From the NCBI GenBank assembly GCA_030142905.1, contig JASJOG010000201.1:1-64000 (forward strand): DNA of 64,000 bases. Direction: 5' to 3'. The notes beneath the pieces were generated by a model, which saw only the letters and a list, made by a program, of their open reading frames with translations, ran no database searches and was not told the DNA's origin. Origin of the DNA: Heliopora coerulea (Eukaryota > Cnidaria > Anthozoa > Scleralcyonacea > Helioporidae). The position numbers were made by a program, and so were the translations under genes. Within the stretch, counting starts at the first letter, position 1, and each line of letters opens with the position of its first letter. This document shows positions 11,295 through 22,300 of the stretch, one piece after another.

Positions 11295-12233
11295 CTATGG
11301 CTTCCATACAACAAATTCCAGCTCCTGAAAAGTCGATGTAAGTTTTTCGACAGCCCACACTTTTGTTTCCTTTTCTCGTATCGTTATCGTTTTATTCGAG
11401 GCTGTGTTTAGATGTGCTACAATGGTTCTGTATTATAAAGAGCGTATGTAATAATCATTTACACAAATACACGAACTAAATTATTCTTTTTCGTGTTTAT
11501 GCAACAGACATTCATGCCAACCTTGGACTTTCTTTTTTTCAAAAGAAATCCAATGTTTTGGACTAAAGAATACGATGTCGTCTTTTGCCGGGAAATTTTA
11601 GTTTCGAAGCTTTTCGAAACGCGAAAATCTTCAATCGAAAGGGGGAAAGTTTGGGATACAAGCACAGCAAACCTAAACTCCTTAACAAAACCGACATTTG
11701 ATGTTGACAAGAAATCTGTCAGAGATCACTTGAATCGCTTGATCAGTAAGTACAAGAGAAAGAATCGGCGCTAAGAAAATGCCAGTGGGATTTCTCCTGA
11801 AAGGAGCGAATTCGACGTTTTACTTGAAGAGATATGCGAATTAGAATGTACATCTATTGAAATGCAGAATCGTGTCATTGCTATAAAGAATGGAGAGCTT
11901 GAATCCAGTAAGGAAACCGCCGAAGACATCAGGCAAACAGGAATGGAAACCTATGCTGCAACAAAGAAAAGAAAGGCGAATGAAAAAGATAAGGAAAAGC
12001 CCGCTGCGAAGAGAAGGAACAACAACGAGACAATAGAATATCTAAGATTAAAAGCAAATCAAGACAACGCTACCAAAATCCAAGAGCTCGAAATAAAAAA
12101 GCAAGAGAAGGAACAACAAACACTTTTTCAAACCAAGCAAGTGCAAGTAATGCAAGCAGTGATGGAACAACAACAAAAACAGATCCAGCAACAGCAACAA
12201 ATGCAGAACATTCTTATTCAACAACAACAGTAG
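11295..12233 (+). pseudogene. Harbinger Myb/SANT-like DNA-binding protein
   Basis: The second protein of a PIF/Harbinger transposon, which binds the element ends and brings in the transposase. Model: a noncoding exon ends at a gtaag donor at 11159; exon 2 (11295-11337) starts ATG at 11297 and gives MASIQQIPAPEKS; exon 3 begins at 11546 after tttttttcaaaag, with matching phase. Exon 3 encodes the trihelix FWTKEYDVVFCREIL...KSVRDHLNRLISKY, then a long charged helical region and a Gln-rich tail ending at 12233 (QQQQKQIQQQQQ). One in-frame TAA at 11772-11774 breaks it. The frame is otherwise open from 11546 to 12233, so the decay is slight. It is convergent with the transposase gene. Confidence 0.75.
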
Positions 12234-12693
12234 CAGACACAAGTATTTATGTCTTTATTGGAGAAAGTGGTACCCAAGTAATGATAAAAGATGATTTTGA
12301 TTAGATTACATTGATTCGTTATTTCTACTATGACAAATTGTTATTGCCATTTTGCGTTCTGTTCTCTTACATAGCTTGCTTGTTAAAGTTGAATAAAGTT
12401 TTTAAAATTTGATGTATTTGTGTGTTATCCTAATTAAAGTATTCTTGAAGTGTTGGTGGTTCTAGTTCGAAGAATCGTGATGTAGTATTTCCATAGAGAC
12501 ATGTGAGAACGTTTCGCATTATTGCGCATACTATATACATTTTACCGACTTGACTTAACCGCACTTTTAAATTTTTTTTAAAATCTAAAAATCTAAAATA
12601 ATTTATCACGTCCACAAACAGCTACTCGACTGATACTCTAACTGCACTCATTGATTTGTTGAACACCTTCATATCAGCTGTTTGTACTGCATT

Positions 12694-13622
12694 TCAAAAA
12701 GGTGCTTGCAGATGAACTCGAAGGGGGTATGTAGGGTCGCCGTAAATGCACATTGGTTGATTGTTGGGAGAAAAAGCATACTGTTGCATGTTGTCAAGAA
12801 GACCAGATTCATCCAACATTCCCGCATCCTGCTTCTTTCCTTCTGCAAAGATATTTAAATTACAATAGTAACACAAAATTGTCGACTTAGTTAAACCTAC
12901 AAGTTATCGAGCAATGCAATTGAATTCGTTTATTGAAACAATGTGTAAATATATTACCAACTGGTCCAAACAAATTAGCGGTTAATCCATTCGGTAAAGC
13001 GACTGACTGAAACTTTAGGGAATGAACTCGTTTATGTCCATTGTAAACAAATCGTTGATTTTTCCCGGGGCGACAAATCGGGTCGACAGTGCCGTCAACA
13101 AAACCAAAAAAATTATGCAGAGCTGCTCCTTTTTGTGCAATTGCATTGGCAAAATGCTGAAGATTAGTAGGTTGAAGCAGTTCCAGGTTCCACTGCAAAA
13201 CTCGGTGACCATGAAGCTCATAAATATACTTGGTAACCTGATTTGAGATCATTGAAAGTTCAGGAAGAGACCTCCCAAATAGTGGAATTAAAATCATTAT
13301 GACGACATGGATATGCAAATCGTCGGAGTGCAATACACAGCCATTCTACTCCGCTGCATTTTGTCCCTTGGTAGCATGTAAAAAACTCCGGAATTTGTAA
13401 AGCGTCGTAAACAAGGGGTATGTCTTGTTTCTCAACACGAAAATTGCTCTTACACTCTGCTCCATCTTGGTCAGCTAGATTGAATGTCTCGTAGCTTTTA
13501 TAAGCGTAATCTGGGTTTCCAGATGTGTTGATATCCCATAGTAACAAGAACTCTTCGTCTTCTATTATCTGATCATAGTGGTCCCAAAGTAGCAGTTCTC
13601 TTACCTTTTTGAAGGAAGGCAT
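12694..13622 (-). pseudogene. PIF/Harbinger transposase (DDE_Tnp_4)
   Basis: Starts MPSFKKVRELLLWDHYDQI at 13622. The catalytic part shows FGFVDGTVDPICRPG (first Asp), then YNGHKRVHSLKFQSV, and after an intron DAGMLDESGL (second Asp region) and CIYGDPTYPLRVHLQAPF. A 115-bp intron at 12843-12957 has gtaata at its donor and tttgcag at its acceptor and rejoins the conserved GPV-x-G motif in frame. A one-base-type frameshift near 13295 separates the N-terminal frame (13260-13622) from the catalytic frame (12887-13333). The protein also seems to stop soon after 12694 without the last acidic residue. With the Myb-like gene it forms one nearly intact Harbinger element. Confidence 0.78.
12843..12957 (-). 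other. Intron in Harbinger transposase
   Basis: On the minus strand it begins gtaatat after ...ccagttg and ends atctttgcag before aaggaaag. Removing it keeps the conserved G-P-V-x-G motif in frame. Confidence 0.65.
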
Positions 13623-13823
13623 AACAGATAAAATAGACTGATTAATAACTAAGAATGAAGTTTGGCGTTTGCGTTCTCCTGTTTCTTAACTTCAACTTTT
13701 TGGCGCGAACGACTCTATTCTCTTCCCAACCTCCACTCGATATCCACGTCGTCGCAGTGGCACGCGTTCTGCAATCTTAAAGTCTCTAATGAAGCGCTGG
13801 TGCGTCCCCCCCAAAAAAACCCA

Positions 13824-13877
13824 TACTTCCGTGCGGGATACGAATCCGTACGCAGTCCCTGCAGTTTCTAAAGTGGC
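13824..13877 (-). repeat. Candidate right inverted end of Harbinger element
   Basis: Partner of the repeat at 10969-11020: both have ctttaga/ctttaag near the outer end and cggaagta at the inner end. A shared GTATCC/CGTACGG-rich middle is divergent. Confidence 0.38.
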
Positions 13878-13879
13878 TA

Positions 13880-15380
13880 ATGGCTCCCATAGTAGTTGAC
13901 TTACGGTAATTATTTGTCGTGAGAATCTGTAGCCTTTTTACAACACCCGTCACCAGACTACAGAGCAATATTTAGTTGGAAATGGACTAGCAGGCGGATG
14001 GCTCAAGTCAAACTTTCAAGAATCACTTACGAAGGTATACCTCCAGATTTTAGCGGTTTTCAATAACTACTTCCTCAAAGTTGAATACTGGTATAAATCA
14101 TTTTGGCATATTCTTATCTGAGTGAAAGTAGCCTGTTTTCCACGTCCAGTCAATCTTTTAGGTCTTCTGCTGCCACCTATGGGTTATTTTGAGATTGGTC
14201 GGTAAGTAATTTGTGCATTATACTTGCCTGAATCAATGATACATGGTAGTGGAATGAAGATATCACTAACAAGATTTTTAAACAGTACGATCTGAAAATG
14301 AATATACTGACCGTCAATATTGTGGAAACTCGTCATAAACAACTGGTTGACACCAATTGATATAAACATATTATTATGAAATATACCATTTCCTGGAGCA
14401 AATGAGCGATTAGATAAACCCGTTGCCTAGGAAATATTTAAATTTTTTTTTTCCCGAGGGAAAGGGAAATTGAATCACTAATTCCCCACAAATCACGGAA
14501 TAACGTTGTAGTACTATAATTGCCGAAAAAAATTTTGAGAAGTCTTAGGTGGAAAAGGAGGGCAAGGGTTCATGCATTCAACTTCCTTCCACAACCTGTG
14601 CCTCGAAGAGTAAAGGGCCTTCGTCTTCTAACTTTCCATGGTGTTATTCACGAGTAAAGCTTAGATAAAAGCATAGGACTTATTTGTCTCATAAATTTCT
14701 CTCATGTCATTTATGAGGAAAATTTGGTAAGCAGGAGAGAAATTTACTTCTTCCTTGGGCAATAAGAAAAATTCGTGTCTAAAGGTCCTCGGAAACAACA
14801 TAGTGGTCGCGGTGTTATATTTTCAGAATATTCAAACAATGAAAAAACACCAACTATTATATCAATGTTGTAAGTGTTGGGTTGATGAAACTGATGGTCA
14901 GACTTCAAAATTGTAAATGATAGCGGCGATGAGGACGAAAAACCAGGCAAAGCTGACGGTATGGCAAGTTCCGTGCCCTTATTTTCTGCACGTATTTTGT
15001 GCGCTTAATAACTAAGGAGTTGCGGAGAATTGTGGGCGCCTATTTAAGTCAAAAGAATCTATTAGTTGCTGAATACTCTGCATTTATGACTTACAAAGTA
15101 ATTTACTACCTCGACTTTTAAGTGCGATCACTTTTAACTACACACGTTTGAAGCTTGTCTAGTTAGTCGCAGTTCGTCTCCGCTTGGGTTCAAATTATTA
15201 CGGTCAACCACACTCTCCATCTTTTGCTCTGTAGCAGTTGGTTTATCTTGTCCAACCGCTACATGTGCCGTGGACATTGGCCGCTTTTCTGTAGTATTAG
15301 GCCAAGTGATATGGATGTGTCTGAATTGGCCATAGAATACTGGCCAAATGCATGACAAAATTCTCCTGGTAGACAGCCAC
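13880..15380. other. No recognisable gene
   Basis: Only short frames of 60-75 codons occur, none with a domain I recognise. No RNA gene or clear repeat seen. Confidence 0.6.
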
Positions 15381-15383
15381 TTA

Positions 15384-15785
15384 GGGGCTGATTACATGGG
15401 AAAATTTCAGCCCAGGCTGAAAGTCAGCCCGGCAGACCGGTTAAAAAAGTCCCGATTGCATGAAATATTTCAGCCCGAGCTGAAACTGAAATCAGAAGTG
15501 AATCTCGGAAGGAGTTTGTCGCTAGCCTTAGTTGTTTTGGCAATTTGCATCTTCCCACGTTTGTCAATCATTTAATCGCACGAAAAAACTTCCGTTCGGG
15601 CTGAAAAGATGATTGACAGACGTTGGAAGATGCCAATTGCCAAAACAACCAGGGCTACCGATAAATTCCTGCCTGGGTTCACTTTTGATTTCGGTTTCAA
15701 CCCGGGCTGAAATATTTCATATAATCAGGACATTTTTCAAACCCAGTCTGTCGGGCTGAAATTTTCCCATGCAATCAGCCACTCA
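15384..15785. mobile_element. Foldback element with ~190-bp arms
   Basis: The arm at 15384-15570, starting ggctgattacatgggaaaa, returns inverted at about 15600-15785 as the complement of ggctgattgcatgggaaaa. The arms stay alignable throughout, including the words ttggcaatttgcatcttcc and gaaatatttcagccc, with a spacer of about 30 bp. The word cagcccggctga and its variants recur several times. No coding capacity. Confidence 0.85.
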
Positions 15786-15860
15786 AACCGGGCCGAATTT
15801 CAACCCGGACTGAAACTTTCTTCATGTAATCGCCAACTCTTTTTTTTAAGTATTTGATAG

Positions 15861-15892
15861 GAAGGCCGGGCTGAAATCTCAGCCCGGCCTTC
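15861..15892. repeat. Perfect 14-bp GC-rich hairpin
   Basis: The stem gaaggccgggctga pairs perfectly with its complement across a 4-base loop aatc. It lies just outside the foldback element and shares the agcccgg word with it. Confidence 0.85.
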
Positions 15893-16721
15893 AGATAAAA
15901 ATTGTAATATGTGGCAGTAATTGAGATCTAATGGATATCGACTACATCGTCCGTGGTTAAAGGAATACCGAAATCCTGAACGTGCCTTAACATGTTGGTG
16001 TTTTATTTGAACGGTGTGATAATGCTTTAACTCTTTAGCTCCTCAATTTTGTTCTTTTTGTTCCTTGTTCTCTCTTTGTTTGTCCTTTGTCATTATCACC
16101 TGCGAGTTGCAGGATAATTAAACTCTCTCCTTTCTGGAAGTCTTGATCGATCGCTCGGAAGGCCGGTTTTCAACTGTTTGCCTAAAGCCCAATTTCACTG
16201 GTTTATTAAAAAATTTCTAGAGTTTTATTCCCATATCCCATAAACGTGGTCTTGTTTATACTCTGCTTAATCGATATTTCAAAATTACCTCTTCATACTA
16301 CCTCTTTCATTCCGAGTTACCTTTTTACAAGTTATGCAAGGTACCAAAATGAAGCTAATAGCCTTTTCTATAAGGTGAGCGTGCTGTTATGGCTACTATT
16401 TGCTGTAATTGCTAGGGGGGAGTTGTACAATTATTTCAACTTAGTCAATTACGATGAAAGAGTAGCAAAAATTAAATAGTTTTGCTATATACAATCCAAG
16501 TTATTGCATAATCTCCAAGTAAAAAGGGATCAAAATGTAAAGAAAGATCCTTTCTTTTAAAATATTATACCAAATTTATACATTTAAATAAACGTAATTA
16601 TAAGAACTATGACACCTGTCCTAACAGTAAAATTACTGCACGAAGATAGAGGAAGATGCCAATGCCATTTTGTTGGAAATGGTTTTAAAAAGACTTAGTA
16701 ATTAATGTCTGGTTTGCTACA

Positions 16722-17300
16722 TTAGTACTTGGACTTTGTGTGGAATTTGGAAAAACAATTGTTTTTGCACAAGTGCTTGTCACACTTGGCACAATAGGTC
16801 CGAGTCTTTGTTCCTCTGTGAGCAGCATTTGGCGTTTTTTGGTATGCACACACTACACACCTTCTTACTTCGGATGTTTCAGGAAAGTGTTTCTCTTTAA
16901 GTCTCAAATGATCAGAGACTTATCTTCCTAGACCAGGAGTCTTGATTTCTGACCAAACACGGGCATCAGGCAAAGGCTGAACAAGCTGGTGAGTCAGTGT
17001 GTGGCGGAAAACTTTGTGGGCTTGGCAAGGTTTTGCCAAATGTGGATGTACTTTGAAGTACAAGACCATTGAATTTGTAATGAATGCTTCTACCATTCTA
17101 AAAAGTACTTTCAACCACCACTTCTTATAATTTCCTTCATAAAGAATAGTAAGTGAGATATTGATCATATTTATCCACTCCATTCATGTTGCTGTTGTAA
17201 TCACAAATCATCTTGGGTTTGTACACTGGGTCGTTTTCATCTCGTCGGGGTGGTAATTCCACTATCTGGTTGCCATGGCAAGTTGACAATAGGGATGGAC
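16722..17300 (-). pseudogene. piggyBac transposase C-terminus
   Basis: On the minus strand, PKMICDYNSNMNGVDKYDQY (about 17230-17160) carries the late catalytic Asp region of piggyBac. It is followed by KWWLKVLFRMVEAFITNS and AHQLVQPL, and then the cysteine-rich cross-brace domain RRCVVCAYQKTPNAAH with TYCAKCDKHLC, ending at 16722. That domain binds the transposon ends. A frameshift lies near 17140 and another just after the HQLVQPL motif, and the N-terminal two thirds are missing. Confidence 0.8.
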
Positions 17301-18517
17301 AACTGGTAGTTGGGATGTGTTAGTGCACCAATGTTTAGAACTTACTGCTATTCGTTTGCAGGCAACAGATTGACCACAATATGCAAGACAAAAATGTTTC
17401 TATTCACCTAACTGATAGTAAGTGAGATGGCGGCTTATTTGTGCCCTTCGTTAGGGCTACTCCAGAGGCAATGCAAAAGGACTTCAGGCATTTCGAGGCC
17501 ATCAGTAATGTTCATGTATAACTAAAAATATAAAAGGAGTGCGAAGAAGGACCTTCGCTCGAAACTTCAGTTTCCCGCTTATATATGGTTTTTGGCAGTA
17601 CACAATCATTTGACTGTTTCTATTTGTGTATAATTTCTTGGTACAGATTTACTGTACTTCAATATCTCGATAATGTGTACAGACAGTACATACATATACC
17701 ACTGCTTCCATCTGTTTACTAAGACGCATGAAATCTCGCTGTAGCATCGAGTGCGACGACGTGGAAAACAATCTCAAAGCGGTGCTAATCGATATGCCAC
17801 TTTGTTTTGTTACGGTTCATTTTTCTAGTCATTTAGTCGTGATTATTTAGCTTCTTATCAGTCATTAACAGTTTTGCTTATAAATTATCAAAGCAACTCT
17901 CTAATATATTCACCTCATCTAAAAATTTTCAAGGTTTTTAACAGCTCAAAATCTGTTTTTTATTGTCGATGAAATTCACTGAATAACATCAGAGTAATAT
18001 CTTAAACGAAGAAGTAAACCAAACAAACTGTTTTACATTTTTTAGAGAAAAGATTTTTTATTCGTTCTAACATGTGTTTGTCCGGTTTGTCAGTCGTAGA
18101 CTTCTCGTGGTTGTCGTTAGAAAAATGATCCCATATCACGGAATAATGAAATTTCCTGATATTGTTTTGTGGATTAATGGAAACCCATGTGAGAAGCCGT
18201 AGTGCGTACTGTATCAAAACAGACAACAGAATCTGTGAATGTTTGAACGGTTCAACACCGAAGGAGGACCGTTGACGTTTCTGCCATATTTCATCGATTT
18301 CAACTTGGGCGCTCGTACTGATTTCATGTGATAAACAAATCACACAATACTTGAATTCGAAATTTCTGCTCTAGCCGATAACCATAGTCACATGAATGTA
18401 TTTTTTAATTACGAGACCGAGATAGAAAGCCAGACATAGCGAGCAAACTAGGATTAAGAATGTACGAAATATGAAAAAACAAATCGAACAAGCAATTTAC
18501 TTTGTTTCGTTTTCTAG
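17300..18517. other. Intergenic or intronic, no clear gene
   Basis: A 113-codon minus-strand frame at 18002-18343 has no recognisable domain. The rest is AT-rich with no repeat I could identify. Confidence 0.5.
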
Positions 18518-19360
18518 GCCTTCAGCAACATGAAGAAGCGGCAAACACGGAAAGTGCAATTGGAGACACCCAACATAATATGCCACACCTCGTTAAAGCT
18601 GTTCGATCTAAGAAACAAGCACTTAACATCAGGTTAAAGCTATATGGTAAAAAACCTGCAAAAACGGCTAACAGTTACCATTCGATTGGAGTCACACAAC
18701 ACGAGAAGAAAGACTACGTTTCAGCTCTTCAATCATTCCAGCAAGCACTTAACATCAGGTTAAAGCTATATGGTAAAAAACATGCAACAACGGCTGACAG
18801 TTACCATTCGATTGGAGTCACACAACACGAGATGAAAGACTACGTTTCAGCTCTTCATTCTTCCCAGCAAGCACTTAACATCAGGTTAAAGCTATATGGT
18901 AAAAAACATGCAACAACGGCTGACAGTTACCATTCGATTGGAGTCACACAACACGAGATGAAAGACTACGTTTCAGCTCTTCATTCTTTCCAGCAATCAC
19001 TTAACATCAGGTTAAAGCTATATGGTGAACAACATGCAACAACGGCTGACAGTTACCATTCGATTGGAGTCACACAACACGAGAAGAAAGACTACGTTCC
19101 AGCTCTTCAATCCAAACATCAAGCACTTAACATCAGGTTAAAGCTATATGGTAAAAAACATGCAACAACGGCTGACAGTTACCATTCGATTGGAGTCACA
19201 CAACACGAGATGAAAGACTACGTTTCAGCTCTTCATTCTTTCCAGCAATCACTTAACATCAGGTTAAAGCTATATGGAAAACAACATGCAACGACGACTG
19301 ACAGTTACCATTCGATTGGAGTCACACAACACGAGATGTATCAGCATAACGATAGTTTTG
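18518..19360 (+). CDS. Host exon: TPR tandem repeats (phase 1-1)
   Basis: Acceptor ttcgttttctag ends at 18517 and a gttagt donor follows 19360, giving 843 bp (281 codons) entered and left in phase 1. It encodes six tetratricopeptide units of 42 residues of the kinesin-light-chain/nephrocystin type, each with the core ALNIRLKLYGKKHATTADSY and HSIGVTQHE. TPRs form helical pairs that bind partner proteins. The 126-bp units (starting about every 126 bp from 18617) are nearly identical in DNA, so they expanded recently or are homogenised. The next exon at 20378 is also phase 1, suggesting that the TPR region is joined to the Roc-COR exon at 27590 in one protein. The donor is inferred. Confidence 0.75.
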
Positions 19361-19677
19361 GTTAGTTTTCATTTTTTTGCGTCAAGCCATAGTTGCAGTT
19401 TATGTTGTTTGTCTGCTGGAACCATGGCAAGTTCGATCGCTCACAAAGAATAACCTCGTTTACGTCTGTGGTCGAGCGGAAAGGTCGAATACTCGATTGT
19501 CTGTCTCGAAGACTACAAATCTGAGATGGATGATAAAAATGGCGACTTCTTTTCGGACGTGATTGCGCTGTTTTCTTGCATACGCAAACGTATAGCGATT
19601 AAATCTGTGGTTGAACTGCCAAACAAATGACAAGAATTGAAGAGGCCGCAAAAACGACATGTTTACATCGTCTATCA

Positions 19678-19806
19678 GAATGACCCGGGTTGGAAAAACA
19701 TGTCTGAAATAACAACCAGCCCGGGTTCATGTAAACAAGAAAAAAAAAGACCACGGATGATGAGCTGACCCGGATTGGAAGTCAACCCGGGGTAGTGTAA
19801 ACGGTC
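19678..19806. repeat. Small inverted-repeat element
   Basis: The sequence runs from a tttacat near 19661 to a gtgtaaacgg near 19802, with gacccgggttgg and its inverse gacccggattgg near the ends and a second inverted pair (gggttcatgtaaac) inside. It resembles the other Cys-free cagcccgg foldback sequences at 15.4-15.9 kb in composition. No coding capacity. Confidence 0.4.
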
Positions 19807-19819
19807 CCTTAGTGGGATT

Positions 19820-20055
19820 GTCTTGAAAGGTTAAACCTAGTAATTTCAAAGATAGCACTTGCTTGATGCCATTAACAGGGTCTGGTGTGGGCTTACTTAT
19901 TCTGGTTTTAATAACAAGCTCTTTACTCTTAGCTAAGTTAAGACTCATCAGGTTTACTTGTGCCCACCTGATGATGTTATCAACCTGTCCCGGGAAATTA
20001 CATGTATGATTGAAGCCCACAGGTAGACTAGACACAAAAGTATAATATTTTAAAA
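19820..20055 (-). pseudogene. LINE reverse transcriptase fragment, copy 1
   Basis: On the minus strand VDNIIRWAQVNLMSLNLAKSK and TPDPVNGIKQVLSLKLLGLT match the conserved region after the RT active site in CR1/L2-type LINEs. It is a scrap of about 80 codons and is repeated at 20456-20660. Confidence 0.7.
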
Positions 20056-20377
20056 TTATTGAAGACTAGGTTTCTTACGTTAGATGTGATGTAGAAAGAA
20101 GAGTTAAAATTGTCATGAAGAGTGTGAAATTGAGCAAGGTATTGAGTGTAATGGCAAGAAAGAAAATGCTGTGCGACTTCCCCAGTGCCAAAGTGCATGA
20201 AGTGTTCTGAACTTCTCGCCTAGTATAACAATATCTTTAAGGATACCCAATAACGCCACTGTTGCCAAACCACAAACATATCAGTCATGCCGGATATATA
20301 GTCATTGCTAGGTTTTGTTAATGTATTATATACGTTGTGTTCAAAAGTTTGATTTTAAATTTTAAATGATTTTGTAG

Positions 20378-20446
20378 ATTCAATTAAAGTCGCTCCACCT
20401 GTCACGGCTGCAGAAACCGATGTGAGCAACGATGCAGTTGAAGAAG
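20378..20446 (+). CDS. Host mini-exon 1 (69 bp, phase 1-1)
   Basis: A tttgtag acceptor ends at 20377, and ...gaagaag is followed by the donor gtaaac at 20447. The 69 bp read, from phase 1, SIKVAPPVTAAETDVSNDAV and then EE: a short acidic linker. The length and phase are the same as those of the exons at 31301 and 51472. A LINE scrap begins about 10 bp after its donor. Confidence 0.6.
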
Positions 20447-20455
20447 GTAAACAGT

Positions 20456-20660
20456 CAAAAGATAGCACTTGCTTGATGCCATTAACAGGGTCTGGTGTGG
20501 GCTTACTTGTTCTGGTTTTAATAACAAGCTCTTTAGTCTTAGCTAAGTTAAGACTGATCAGATTCACTTGTGCCCACCTTTTGATGTTATCAACCTGTTC
20601 CGGGGAATTACATGTATGATTGAAGCAAATTGGTAGACTACATACAAGAGTGCAATACCG
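20456..20660 (-). pseudogene. LINE reverse transcriptase fragment, copy 2
   Basis: Same sequence and orientation as 19846-20050 (VDNIKRWAQVNLISLNLAKT). It lies immediately downstream of mini-exon 1. Confidence 0.7.
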
Positions 20661-20699
20661 GTATTGCATTAAACCCTAAGTGCCGCTCCAAACTAAAAG

Positions 20700-22300
20700 T
20701 GCCGCCAGGCAAAAATGTGCCGCCTGGGGCAACCACCACCTTCTCCCCCCGCCCTCGCTACGTCATTGAATCGGCGGCTGCCTGTGATTGTCAGTAACTT
20801 TTCTATCATTCGAGAGACTCCTTTGCTGAAGAAAATTAAGTTTTTTCCTTCCGGGTGTTTTTGTTCCACAAGAGTATCCGGGCCCTCGGTCCACGTCCGA
20901 TTACCCGACCTCTTAGTCTGCCCCTGTGCATGTCTGCTTTTGGAGTCTTCATTTCTTTCTTTTCCTTGTTATGGGGGCACGGTATTTTCCACTCCCGCCC
21001 CGGTGGCAATTTTCCTCGTTACTCCACTGGGATTAGAGTTACCTGACGCTAATCCCAATCCTAAACCTAACACTAAAAGTAAACTTCATTTAAAAAAATA
21101 ACCACTTCCGGTAACTGCATCCTGGCTTATAGAGATGGCAGTTTACGAAAGCACGACGTGACCTTGCAATTTGATTTCTCTTGTGCAACAAAGGAAATGA
21201 ATAATCCCTAGAGTATTCTTGACGCCGTCCTGGCTCCAGTAGAGACACGAGGAAGAACATTTTCGCCCATTTCGCTGTAACGGCAGCTCTTAAAACACTG
21301 GCAAGTTTCAAGTGTGTTAAACGAAACACGTTAATCGACCGACTGGAATAGCTTGGAAGCATTTTAGAGAAAAGAAAAAAAATTCTAGGTTTGGAATATG
21401 AGGTTTGCTTCACGGCTGTAGAATTGGAATTACTTTGTTTACTGGCGTCGTCGCCTAGATTTCGGAAACTTTCTCCTGATACTATTAATTAGAATACGGA
21501 AGCAAATGATAGTGCAGATTTAATACAGAAGGAATCGAATCACAGTACAATATTTTATCTGTAATACTCAGGGGAATTCAGTGAAAATTCTCTCGCCTGT
21601 TAATTATAATTCTTTAGTAAATCTGTCATACATAAATAGATGATTATTAAAGAGGCAGTGGATCAAAATTTGCCTTAACGTAACTGTTTGATCATGGTGC
21701 AAATTGAAAGTAGCTTGAGACTGATTCGAGCAAATTCATCCCGTCATGATATGAAAATAATAATGACATCATAAAATTCTCGGAGCTTCTAATTAATTCC
21801 TTTTGCTTGGGGGCGCATAGTCCTTATCCACCTTTCCCACCCTTACCACCCTTACGACCCTTCCCACCCTGTGGTTGCGCCACTAGAATCACTGGTTTCG
21901 TTTCGAATACAGTCAAGATCATTCGTAATTGTCGACCATAGTCCAATTACAGTGAACTAATCAATTTGTCTAAATAGAACCTACGTTTTCACGGACAGAT
22001 TTGCAGTTCGAAGCACCAGACAAAAGCCTGCTTTCCAGTAACCGATGTCAGCTAAGTTAAAGTCATACATCTATATGCAGTTTGAGTCAAACGTTTACAT
22101 ACAACTAGGCTAAGAATACTCAACTTAAATTTTCGCAACACTGCCCATTTCATTGCAGCGTACATTTCACGAGGAAAGTCAGCTAATGATCTAGTAGGTT
22201 TAAATCAGAGATGGCTAAGAGATAAATGTATTTTTAGGTTTTATTAACTACTTCAGAATTTCCTTGGGGCAAAGATTTACATACACTTTGTTAGTATTTG
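20700..22300. other. No recognisable gene
   Basis: Contains only short or low-complexity frames. A run of CCCACCCTTACC-like words lies at about 21828-21870. Confidence 0.5.

Noticed and set aside
12048..12242. Leu-rich minus-strand frame
   Set aside because: Complement of the Gln-rich tail of the Harbinger Myb-like gene.
17520..17580. gaaggaccttc next to gaaac, a possible hammerhead
   Set aside because: The CUGAUGA half of the core is absent, so it is at most a PLE-end relic.
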